Origin: Pseudomonadota bacterium
GTDB lineage: Bacteria > Pseudomonadota > Alphaproteobacteria > Rhizobiales > Hyphomicrobiaceae
Length of the DNA: 5,285 nt
NCBI GenBank assembly: GCA_023428365.1
Contig: JAEYYQ010000069.1
Location: 1-5,285, forward strand
Reading direction: 5' to 3'
This document shows, piece by piece, positions 1-5,285 of the stretch; within the stretch, counting starts at the first letter, position 1; each line of letters starts with the position of its first letter. The notes below the pieces were generated by a model. That model ran no database searches and was not told where the DNA came from. It saw nothing but the letters and a program-made list of their open reading frames with translations. The translations under genes were made by a program, and so were the position numbers.

Positions 1-1
1 A

Positions 2-850
2 TCTGGCGGGTCGGCGTGGCTGTTCTGGATGATCACCATCGTTGCGCTGGTCTTCGGCGTGCTGATCATTATCCCCATCGGCGGCGCGGACATGCCGGTC
101 GTCGTGTCGATGTTGAACTCCTACTCGGGCTGGGCGGCAGCGGGCATCGGCTTTACGCTGGGTAACGTCGCACTCATCATCACGGGTGCACTGGTTGGCT
201 CGTCGGGTGCAATCCTGTCCTACATCATGTGTAAGGGCATGAATCGCTCGTTCATCTCGGTGATTCTTGGCGGCTTCGGTGGCGAGGTTGCGGGACCGGC
301 GGGTGGCTCGGGCGAGCAGAAGCCGGTAAAGCAAGGCTCGGCTGACGACGCCGCGTTCATGCTGAAGAACGCCTCGAAGGTCATCATCGTGCCGGGCTAC
401 GGCATGGCGGTTGCCCAGGCTCAGCATGCGCTGCGTGAGCTGGCTGACAATCTCAAGAAGAACGGCGTTGAGGTGAAGTATGCCATTCACCCCGTCGCAG
501 GTCGTATGCCGGGCCATATGAACGTGCTGCTGGCCGAAGCGAATGTCCCGTACGACGAGGTGTTCGAGCTGGAAGATATCAACAATGAATTCAGCCAGGC
601 GGATGTCGCCTACGTAATCGGCGCCAACGACGTCACGAACCCGGCCGCAAAGGAAGATCCGACCTCGCCGATTTACGGCATGCCTGTGCTCGAGGTGTGG
701 AAGGCGGGCACGGTTATGTTCAACAAGCGGTCGATGTCATCGGGCTACGCCGGCATCGACAACACGTTGTTCTATCGCGACAACACGATGATGCTATTCG
801 GCGATGCCAAGAAGATGACCGAAGAGATCGTCAAGTCAATGGCTCACTGA
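2..850 (+). CDS. pntB: NAD(P) transhydrogenase subunit beta, C-terminal part (5' end outside window)
   Basis: This is the beta subunit of proton-translocating transhydrogenase, an inner-membrane enzyme that couples proton entry to hydride transfer from NADH to NADP+. The frame is open from base 2, giving 282 visible residues of a protein that usually has about 460. The first part is membrane domain II: GGAD followed by MPVVVSMLN contains the residues equivalent to E. coli beta Asp213 and Asn222 (visible residues 30 and 39), and GSSG matches beta Ser250/Ser251/Gly252. A Gly/Ala-rich linker (visible about 92-115) leads to NADP(H)-binding domain III, with the fingerprint GYGMAVA (132-138), [10 protein letters not shown] (207-216) and [13 protein letters not shown] (242-254). 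Nothing appears broken. The proton-channel His91 equivalent lies upstream of the window. pntA is expected upstream but is not visible. The match to the family is very strong. Confidence 0.97.
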   Translation, partial: SGGSAWLFWMITIVALVFGVLIIIPIGGADMPVVVSMLNSYSGWAAAGIGFTLGNVALIITGALVGSSGAILSYIMCKGMNRSFISVILGGFGGEVAGPAGGSGEQKPVKQGSADDAAFMLKNASKVIIVPGYGMAVAQAQHALRELADNLKKNGVEVKYAIHPVAGRMPGHMNVLLAEANVPYDEVFELEDINNEFSQADVAYVIGANDVTNPAAKEDPTSPIYGMPVLEVWKAGTVMFNKRSMSSGYAGIDNTLFYRDNTMMLFGDAKKMTEEIVKSMAH

Positions 851-904
851 CAGCAGCGACCTGACGAGGCCGCAGAGCCGTTTCAATCAACACCAACTGA
901 TTTT

Positions 905-947
905 TCACACGGTTTTGGCGCAATGCCAAAGCCGCGTGAGTCGTTTT
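905..947 (+). terminator. Probable intrinsic terminator after pntB
   Basis: Bases 905-919 pair with 925-939 around a 5-base loop. The 15-bp stem has one A-C mismatch and one G-U wobble, and is followed by AGTCG and a TTTT run at 944-947. It starts 54 bases after the pntB stop. The U-run is short and displaced, so termination may be partial. Read on the other strand, the stem is followed by A residues and not T, so it suits plus-strand transcription only. Confidence 0.5.
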
Positions 948-980
948 GGGGATGAGTGTTGCATTTCGTCCCTTGTCACC

Positions 981-1009
981 TTGTGAAAATTTCATGACGG
1001 ATCTACGAC
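981..1009 (+). promoter_or_regulatory. Weak candidate promoter for the membrane-protein gene
   Basis: TTGTGA at 981-986 (four of six matches to TTGACA) is separated by 17 bases from TACGAC at 1004-1009 (three of six matches to TATAAT). It lies between the putative pntB terminator and the next gene. A small hairpin, CGACA/TGTCG with a GAAAAA loop (1006-1021), overlaps where a transcript would begin. Matches this weak occur by chance, so the call rests mainly on position. Confidence 0.18.
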
Positions 1010-1043
1010 AGAAAAATGTCGGATCGTTATTCGGTGGCATTGA

Positions 1044-1712
1044 ATGACTGACGTGCATCATCCCGATCCTCTCGGCCAGCGTCTTCCTCCCGACGCGATA
1101 TCTTCCGTCGTCACGTTCAGCGCATGGTTGGTGCTCGGCTGTCTTGTCGCCATCGTCGTTATAGATGGCATTCTCTTGCAACTCTGGCGCGGGGGATACG
1201 GCCCGACGCTGGTTCGTGAGTACGGTGTCGTCGAATCCCTCCAAAGTCTGCTTCTCGCCGTTTCCTTCCTCTTCTTCTGGATGTCTTGGCGCGAGTCGGA
1301 TGGTCCGGCGCGGACTGCAAGCTGTGCGCTGATGATACTCGCTGCGGCGATGTTCGTGCGCGAGCTGGATGTCAAAAAATTCAACGGTCCGGACTGGTAC
1401 AATTGGATTGCTCAACGCGGCCTGCAGGAAATTCTGCTCGTAGGTATGACGGTGCCAATCCTGATCTATCTCGTCAGACACTGGAGGCAGTGGATCGATC
1501 TGATCCGCATGGGGCTGCGGCCGGCCGCGCTGCCGCTCTATATCGCCGGCGCTTTTATCCTGGCTGGTGCCTACCTTGATGCACGTGTCCATGGTTGGGC
1601 CGATAAGATGTTCTGGGAGGAATTCTCCGAGCTCAACGGCTACCTGTTTCTGGGGCTTGCTGCGTATCTTCATTTGAAGATTGTCCGCAGCACGTCGAAC
1701 CGGGCCTCTTGA
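1044..1712 (+). CDS. Uncharacterised six-helix integral membrane protein
   Basis: I do not recognise this 222-residue protein. Hydrophobic stretches at about residues 21-46, 62-82, 89-106, 127-144, 161-178 and 198-214 predict six membrane helices. There is no cleavable signal peptide, and the first 20 residues are polar. Three charged motifs sit at helix edges: REYGVVES (58-65), VRELDVKKF (105-113) and WEEFSELNGY (191-200). This pattern suggests conserved functional acidic residues, but no named family can be assigned. The ATG is the furthest upstream possible start because an in-frame TGA (1041-1043) touches it; the Shine-Dalgarno is weak (GGTGG, ending at 1037). The opposite strand is also open for 280 codons here, but that product is hydrophilic and Arg/His-rich, whereas this frame gives well-formed membrane helices. 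A hydrolase gene follows after 61 bases and may be co-transcribed. Confidence 0.85.
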   Translation: MTDVHHPDPLGQRLPPDAISSVVTFSAWLVLGCLVAIVVIDGILLQLWRGGYGPTLVREYGVVESLQSLLLAVSFLFFWMSWRESDGPARTASCALMILAAAMFVRELDVKKFNGPDWYNWIAQRGLQEILLVGMTVPILIYLVRHWRQWIDLIRMGLRPAALPLYIAGAFILAGAYLDARVHGWADKMFWEEFSELNGYLFLGLAAYLHLKIVRSTSNRAS

Positions 1713-1767
1713 CCGGGCAGGATGCCGTGGTCACATGGGAGGAACCTCGGGTCCTTAAGCGAATTGA

Positions 1768-1773
1768 CAGGAG
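1768..1773 (+). promoter_or_regulatory. Shine-Dalgarno directly abutting the hydrolase start codon
   Basis: CAGGAG ends at the base before the ATG at 1774, so there is no spacer where 5-9 bases are usual. An in-frame TGA at 1765-1767 rules out an earlier start. The next in-frame alternative, GTG at 1822, has no purine-rich site and would remove most of the membrane anchor. Confidence 0.45.
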
Positions 1774-2649
1774 ATGACTGCAACGCTTGGTAAGATCGTT
1801 CTGATACTCGCCGCCGGCTATGTGCTGATTGCCATCGTTGCTTATTTTGCTCAGCGCAAGCTGACCTACTTTCCCTCCACGGAACGTGTTGCTCCAGCCG
1901 AAGTCGGTTTGATCGGCGTGGATGAGTTGACGCTCGACACGCCCGACGGAGAAAAGGTGCTGGCGTGGTACGCCAAGGCGCAGCCCAGCCAGCCGACGCT
2001 GCTCTACTTCCACGGCAATGGCGGAAATTTAGCGCTGAGATCCGAGCGCATCCGACGGCTTGTCACGCGAGGCTTTGGTCTCCTGATCATGAGCTACCGC
2101 GGCTATAGCGGCTCATCCGGGTATCCGAGCGAGGCTGCAAATTTGGCCGATGCGCGTCTGGCTTATCAAAGGCTTGCCGAACTGGGTGTACAGCCCGACG
2201 ATGTCATTCTCTATGGAGAGTCGCTCGGTACGGGCATCGCGACGCGACTGGCGACTGAGCTTCCAGTGAGCGGCCTCATTCTGGAGTCGCCGTACACGTC
2301 GATCCCGGACGTCGGAGCATCACGATACCCGTACTTGCCGGTGCGTGCGCTGATGAAGGATCGCTATGACCAGCTGTCCTGCATCGGGCGGATCCGGGCA
2401 CCACTCTTGGTCATCCACGGGATGCGAGACGGTGTCGTGCCCTTCAAGATGGGACAGACTGTGTTTGCCGCTGCGCCTGAACCGAAAGCATTCGTTGCAT
2501 TGGAGAAGGCTGGCCACAACGATCACGCGCGATATGGCGGCCCCGACGCGATTGCCGCGTGGATCGCGCGTTTGCGGTCGGGCGAGATCGCAAACGTAAC
2601 CGATGGAGCTACGCGGAACGGATCAGCGGACAGGCGCGGCTGCGCCTGA
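1774..2649 (+). CDS. Membrane-anchored alpha/beta hydrolase (BEM46/YfhR-like)
   Basis: This is a 291-residue serine hydrolase of the alpha/beta fold. Residues 7-25 form one hydrophobic helix with no obvious signal-peptidase site, so the catalytic domain is probably anchored to the inner membrane; which side it faces is not clear. The oxyanion-hole motif HGNGGN is at 80-85. The nucleophile elbow GESLG (148-152) gives Ser150, HGMRDG (215-220) gives Asp219, and AGHND (246-250) gives His248, so the triad is complete and in the normal order. SYRGYSGSSGYPSE (97-110) is typical of the BEM46/ABHD13/YfhR group, whose substrates are largely unknown; esterase or thioesterase activity on a lipid-like substrate is an inference. 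The last dozen residues lie past the fold and overlap a hairpin. The gene is 61 bases downstream of the membrane-protein gene on the same strand. Confidence 0.92.
   Translation: MTATLGKIVLILAAGYVLIAIVAYFAQRKLTYFPSTERVAPAEVGLIGVDELTLDTPDGEKVLAWYAKAQPSQPTLLYFHGNGGNLALRSERIRRLVTRGFGLLIMSYRGYSGSSGYPSEAANLADARLAYQRLAELGVQPDDVILYGESLGTGIATRLATELPVSGLILESPYTSIPDVGASRYPYLPVRALMKDRYDQLSCIGRIRAPLLVIHGMRDGVVPFKMGQTVFAAAPEPKAFVALEKAGHNDHARYGGPDAIAAWIARLRSGEIANVTDGATRNGSADRRGCA
2631..2648. terminator. Perfect 7-bp GC hairpin at the convergent gene junction
   Basis: CAGGCGC (2631-2637) and GCGCCTG (2642-2648) pair perfectly around a GGCT loop. The structure overlaps the hydrolase stop codon and lies 15 bases past the mutT stop on the other strand. 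No T-run follows on either strand, so it is not a classical intrinsic terminator. It could act as a weak bidirectional terminator or as an end that slows 3' exonucleases. Confidence 0.3.
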
Positions 2650-2662
2650 CTTGTGATACGCG

Positions 2663-3070
2663 CTAACCGATCAGATCGCGCAAAATCGGGATCAGCGGGA
2701 TATCGGCGGGTGGCATCGGATAGTCAGCGAGCCGGTTCGTGCGCAGCCATTTCATCTGCTGGCCTTCCTTCGGGATGACGACACCGTCCCAGGTGCGGAT
2801 CTGGAACACCGGCATCAGCAGATGGAATTTCTCGTAGCTGTGACTGGCGAAGGTGAGTGGCGATAGGCACGTCGGGCAGACGTCGATATCGAGTTCCTCG
2901 AACAGCTCACGGATGAGTGCCTGCTCGGGTGTCTCGCCCTCCTGAACCTTGCCACCGGGAAATTCCCATAGCCCCGCCATAGGCTTACCTGGCGGGCGCT
3001 GGGTGATCAGCACGCGCAGATCCGGGTCGATGACAGCAGCGGCCGCGACGAGAAGCAAAGGGCGTGACAT
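2663..3070 (-). CDS. mutT: MutT-type Nudix hydrolase (probable 8-oxo-dGTP diphosphatase)
   Basis: At 135 residues this is the usual length for MutT, which hydrolyses 8-oxo-dGTP to the monophosphate and so keeps oxidised guanine out of DNA. The Nudix box runs from Gly40 to Ile62: Gly40, Glu46, then RELFEELDI with Arg54, Glu55, Glu58 and Glu59, the metal-binding set. Position 61 is Asp where the consensus GX5EX7REUXEEXGU has Gly. LWEFPGGK (34-41) and the C-terminal ending YPMPPADIPLIPIL are typical of alphaproteobacterial MutT. The ATG is the only sensible start, since the seven codons between it and the argJ stop contain no alternative. The Shine-Dalgarno GGGGAGG (3085-3091) is 14 bases away, which is long. 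The gene lies 21 bases downstream of argJ and is very probably co-transcribed with it. Substrate specificity is inferred from the family. Confidence 0.93.
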   Translation of the reverse strand: MSRPLLLVAAAAVIDPDLRVLITQRPPGKPMAGLWEFPGGKVQEGETPEQALIRELFEELDIDVCPTCLSPLTFASHSYEKFHLLMPVFQIRTWDGVVIPKEGQQMKWLRTNRLADYPMPPADIPLIPILRDLIG

Positions 3071-3091
3071 GCGCTCGGAACCGGCCTCCCC

Positions 3092-4339
3092 TTAGCTGCG
3101 GTAGTCGGCGTTGATCGACACGTAGTCGTGGGTCAGGTCGCAGGTCCACACGGTGGCTTTGCCTGACCCGACGCCGACATCGACGCGGATCGTCAGTTCG
3201 CCGTTCTTCATGTATTTAGCGACGACAGGCTCGGAGTAATCCGGAGCCCGTTCACCCTCTCGCGCAACCAGATGCGGGCCGAACCAGATAGCGAGCTTAT
3301 CGCGGTCTGCCGCTTCTCCAGACTTGCCGACAGCCATCACCACGCGTCCCCAGTTGGGATCTTCGCCGGCGATAGCGGTCTTCATGATCGGGGAGTTGGC
3401 AATCGAAAACGCGATGCGTCGCGCCGCCCGGTCATTCTCCGCACCCCGCACGTCCACGGTGACAAACTTGGTGAGCCCTTCGCCGTCCTTGGCGACACTG
3501 AGGGCCAACTCGTGCATCAAGCTGTGAAGGGCTTCCGCGAACGGCGCCAATACCGGATCAGCGGCGTCGCGGACTTCCGGTGCGCCCCGCTTTGCCGCTT
3601 CGCCGGTCGCGAACAGCAGCACGGTGTCACTGGTCGAGGTATCGCCGTCGATGGTGATGCAGTTGAACGTCTGATCCGAGATCGACGAGACAAGTCGCTG
3701 CAACACGGGCTGCGCAATGCTGGCGTCCGTGAACAGGAAGCACAGCATGGTCGCCATGTCGGGCGCGATCATTCCCGCGCCTTTGCAGAAGCCGGCGAGC
3801 GTGACCTCTTCTGGCCCCATCTTGACGCGCCGCACGGCGAGCTTCGGGAACGTATCGGTGGTCATGATGGCCTTGGCGGCATCGTGCCAGCCACCCGGGC
3901 GGGCCGATTTGGCAAGGTCGCCCAGCAGATGCGCGAACTTGGTGGCGTCCATCGGTTCGCCGATCACGCCGGTTGATGCGGCGTAAACCTCATTTGGCTG
4001 ACAGCCGACGGCCTTCGCAGCCGCCTCGGCGGTGATCTTCACCGCATCGTGTCCCTTTTGTCCGGTGAAAGCGTTGGCATTCCCGGAATTCACCACCAGC
4101 GCCTGAGCCCGGCCGTGCTTGAGTTGTTCCCGGCACCACAGAACCGGAGCTGAGCAGGTTTTAGATTGCGTGGTGACGCCAGCCGCTACCGTTCCCGGCG
4201 ACATCACGGCCAGCAGAAGGTCTGTGCGATTCTTGTATCGGATCCCGGCTTCGGCCGTGGCGAAGCGCACGCCGGCGATATCCGGCACATCCGGCAGCGA
4301 GGCCGGCGCGAACGGGGAAACTTTTGCAGTGCTGCCCAA
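3092..4339 (-). CDS. argJ: Glutamate N-acetyltransferase / ornithine acetyltransferase ArgJ
   Basis: ArgJ moves the acetyl group from N-acetylornithine to glutamate in the cyclic arginine pathway; some members also use acetyl-CoA to make N-acetylglutamate, and the sequence does not settle which. In the 415-residue form proposed here, the motifs are NSGNANA (84-90), STGVIGE (122-128), [14 protein letters not shown] (186-199), DGDTSTSDT (231-239), EDPNWGR (326-332) and the C-terminal [11 protein letters not shown]. The precursor is expected to cut itself between Ala196 and Thr197, Thr197 becoming the catalytic nucleophile of the beta chain. I chose the TTG at 4339 because GGAGG (4345-4349) precedes it by five bases and the product begins [12 protein letters not shown], as ArgJ proteins do. 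The open frame extends 20 codons upstream to another TTG at 4399, but those residues do not look like ArgJ. It lies between pdeM and mutT on the same strand. Confidence 0.96.
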   Translation of the reverse strand: MGSTAKVSPFAPASLPDVPDIAGVRFATAEAGIRYKNRTDLLLAVMSPGTVAAGVTTQSKTCSAPVLWCREQLKHGRAQALVVNSGNANAFTGQKGHDAVKITAEAAAKAVGCQPNEVYAASTGVIGEPMDATKFAHLLGDLAKSARPGGWHDAAKAIMTTDTFPKLAVRRVKMGPEEVTLAGFCKGAGMIAPDMATMLCFLFTDASIAQPVLQRLVSSISDQTFNCITIDGDTSTSDTVLLFATGEAAKRGAPEVRDAADPVLAPFAEALHSLMHELALSVAKDGEGLTKFVTVDVRGAENDRAARRIAFSIANSPIMKTAIAGEDPNWGRVVMAVGKSGEAADRDKLAIWFGPHLVAREGERAPDYSEPVVAKYMKNGELTIRVDVGVGSGKATVWTCDLTHDYVSINADYRS

Positions 4340-4344
4340 GATGA

Positions 4345-4349
4345 CCTCC
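4345..4349 (-). promoter_or_regulatory. Shine-Dalgarno that decides the argJ start
   Basis: On the minus strand GGAGG is followed by TCATC and then TTG (4339-4337). The five-base spacing is ideal, and the site lies inside the upstream extension of the open frame, which argues that the extension is not translated. The other TTG at 4399 has no comparable purine-rich site close to it. Confidence 0.7.
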
Positions 4350-4420
4350 GAGCCCAGACGGGAACACCCCTCAGAACCAGATCGGACCCGGCAAATCAAT
4401 AGGGACGGCGTGGGAGGCAG

Positions 4421-5143
4421 CTAGTCGCGGCGCAAAAGGCGGGTTGCAACGGGATAGAGGTCCTCCGAACCCAGAACCCAGACGGCCAGACCGTCGTCGT
4501 TGAACAACGGCTGGAAGGCGTCATCCAGCACGTTCAGCCCGCCAGTGAACGTCCCAAAGGCCGGCATGATCAGTCGCAAGCCATTGCTGACGAAGCACGG
4601 GCGGCGCAGGGCGGTGCCATAGATCGAGACACGGGCGGCGGGATGCAGATGTCCGGCGATCTCATGGGTGATCCGTCCCGGTTGCGGCTCGTGGCGCAGC
4701 TTGATGCCCTCGCATACGAGTTCGTGGGCACATTCGCCGCCGAAAATGTCGGCTACAACCGGATCATGGTTGCCGTTCAGCCAGATCCAGCGGCGGTCTT
4801 CCTGCATGATCTTCAGGATATCGATGTCGTCATCGCAAATACGATCGGCGGCGCCGCAGTCGTGCAAGCTGTCGCCGAGTGCAATGACCGTTTCCGGTTC
4901 GTATCGGTCGATAGCTTCCGCAAGCCGGAGAAGTGTCTGGCGCGTGTCGTAGGGCGGCAGCAAGACGCCACGGCTGGCATGAGCCGAGCCTTTCTCCAGA
5001 TGCAGGTCGGCGACGATCAGCGCGCGCTCGGCCGGCCAGTACAACGCACCCGACTGATCGGCGATAAACGACTTGCCGCAGACCGAAATCGGCTGCGTGT
5101 CGAAGTCGCGCAGTTCGTAGCGTTCTGGTTTCAGCCCTAGCAT
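4421..5143 (-). CDS. pdeM: Ligase-associated DNA-damage-response endonuclease PdeM (calcineurin-like phosphoesterase)
   Basis: This 240-residue protein carries a complete binuclear-metal phosphoesterase signature: ADLH (Asp46, His48), GDSLHD (Gly90, Asp91), NGNHD (Asn125, His126, Asp127), LRHEP (His151) and GHLH (His165, His167). DLHLEKGSAHASRG (46-59) and the C-terminal FVSNGLRLIMPAFGTFTGG (184-202) are characteristic of the PdeM family, not of generic phosphoesterases. In many bacteria the family sits in a module with an ATP-dependent DNA ligase, an exonuclease and a DEXH helicase, and is assigned to DNA damage repair; the precise nucleic-acid substrate is not visible from sequence. The ATG overlaps the stop codon of the upstream helicase by one base, so the two are translationally coupled, with GGGAG (5152-5156) as a Shine-Dalgarno inside the helicase gene. 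argJ begins 81 bases downstream on the same strand. No key residue is missing. Confidence 0.92.
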   Translation of the reverse strand: MLGLKPERYELRDFDTQPISVCGKSFIADQSGALYWPAERALIVADLHLEKGSAHASRGVLLPPYDTRQTLLRLAEAIDRYEPETVIALGDSLHDCGAADRICDDDIDILKIMQEDRRWIWLNGNHDPVVADIFGGECAHELVCEGIKLRHEPQPGRITHEIAGHLHPAARVSIYGTALRRPCFVSNGLRLIMPAFGTFTGGLNVLDDAFQPLFNDDGLAVWVLGSEDLYPVATRLLRRD

Positions 5144-5285
5144 CAGGCAGTCTCCCGGACGGCCTCGGCAATCAATTCCTCGGCTGCATCCCGCAAAAGT
5201 CCCTCGCGTGCCGCGCCGTGAACAGCCTCGCGTCCGATTTCCAACAGGATGGGGACGGCGAGCGGCGACACGGACGATAGCGATT
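5143..5285 (-). CDS. C-terminal end of probable ligase-associated DEXH-box helicase (5' part outside window)
   Basis: The minus strand is open from the right edge to a TGA at 5145-5143, giving 47 residues with the ending SPLAVPILLEIGRE, then a helical, acidic tail closing in RETA. The pattern SPLAVPxLLEIGRE resembles the C-terminus of Lhr-like helicases of the ligase-associated DNA-damage module, and the one-base overlap with pdeM fits the usual helicase-then-pdeM order of that module. None of the helicase motifs lie in the window, so the call rests on this short ending plus the neighbour. It is too short to exclude another Lhr-type helicase. Confidence 0.65.
   Translation of the reverse strand, partial: SLSSVSPLAVPILLEIGREAVHGAAREGLLRDAAEELIAEAVRETA

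Noticed and set aside
831..1673. A 280-codon open frame on the minus strand, longer than the membrane-protein gene it opposes
   Set aside because: The product is hydrophilic, rich in Arg, His, Pro and Gln with no recognisable motif, and it runs across the pntB end and the intergenic hairpin. The plus frame yields six well-formed membrane helices, so this is a shadow frame.
1709..1736. Possible promoter TTGACC with TCACAT 16 bases on, before the hydrolase
   Set aside because: The -10 matches only three of six positions and the spacing is short; co-transcription from the upstream gene is an equally good explanation.
1764..1769. Perfect TTGACA that looks like a -35 box
   Set aside because: The matching -10 position would be 1787-1792 (TTGGTA), a poor match, and transcription would start inside the hydrolase coding region.
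3272..3976. A 234-codon open frame on the plus strand opposite argJ
   Set aside because: It is fully antisense to a complete ArgJ with all family motifs, and its Arg/His-rich composition is typical of a shadow of a GC-rich gene.
4340..4420. Possible promoter between pdeM and argJ (minus strand TTGATT, 17 bases, TTCTGA)
   Set aside because: The -10 match is weak and there is no other support; chance is as likely.
4643..5140. A 165-codon open frame on the plus strand opposite pdeM
   Set aside because: It mirrors pdeM, which has every metal-binding motif; the antisense product has no recognisable feature.

Overview
The window is a compact, moderately GC-rich chromosomal stretch that reads like an alphaproteobacterium, most likely Hyphomicrobiales (Rhizobiales). 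The support is the adjacent argJ-mutT pair in the style of that group, a proton-translocating transhydrogenase beta subunit, and a ligase-associated DNA-damage gene pair. The genus cannot be fixed from the sequence alone. I see no tRNA, rRNA, CRISPR array, insertion sequence, phage gene or attachment site.

Layout: the plus strand carries the 3' part of pntB (2-850, cut by the left edge), a 193-base gap holding a probable terminator and perhaps a weak promoter, an unrecognised six-helix membrane protein (1044-1712), and a membrane-anchored alpha/beta hydrolase (1774-2649). The minus strand then runs in from the right edge: the C-terminal end of a probable ligase-associated DEXH helicase (5143-5285, cut), pdeM (4421-5143), argJ (3092-4339) and mutT (2663-3070). 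The two strands converge with a 13-base gap at about 2650-2662, where a perfect hairpin overlaps the hydrolase stop codon.

How the genes work together: PntB is half of the membrane enzyme that makes NADPH from NADH using the proton gradient. The helicase and PdeM belong to a known four-gene DNA-damage module (ligase, exonuclease, helicase, phosphoesterase); only the last two are visible, and they overlap by one base. They are followed on the same strand by argJ (arginine biosynthesis) and mutT (removal of oxidised nucleotides), so DNA repair, nucleotide-pool cleaning and arginine synthesis may share transcripts. The two middle plus-strand genes have no assigned pathway.

The most useful corrections and oddities are these: argJ probably starts at a TTG codon at 4339 with an ideal Shine-Dalgarno sequence, not at the longer open-frame start; the MutT Nudix box has Asp in place of its usual Gly; the hydrolase start codon abuts its Shine-Dalgarno with no spacer; and the six-helix protein has acidic motifs next to its membrane segments. 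I did not find convincing evidence of a wholly new system.
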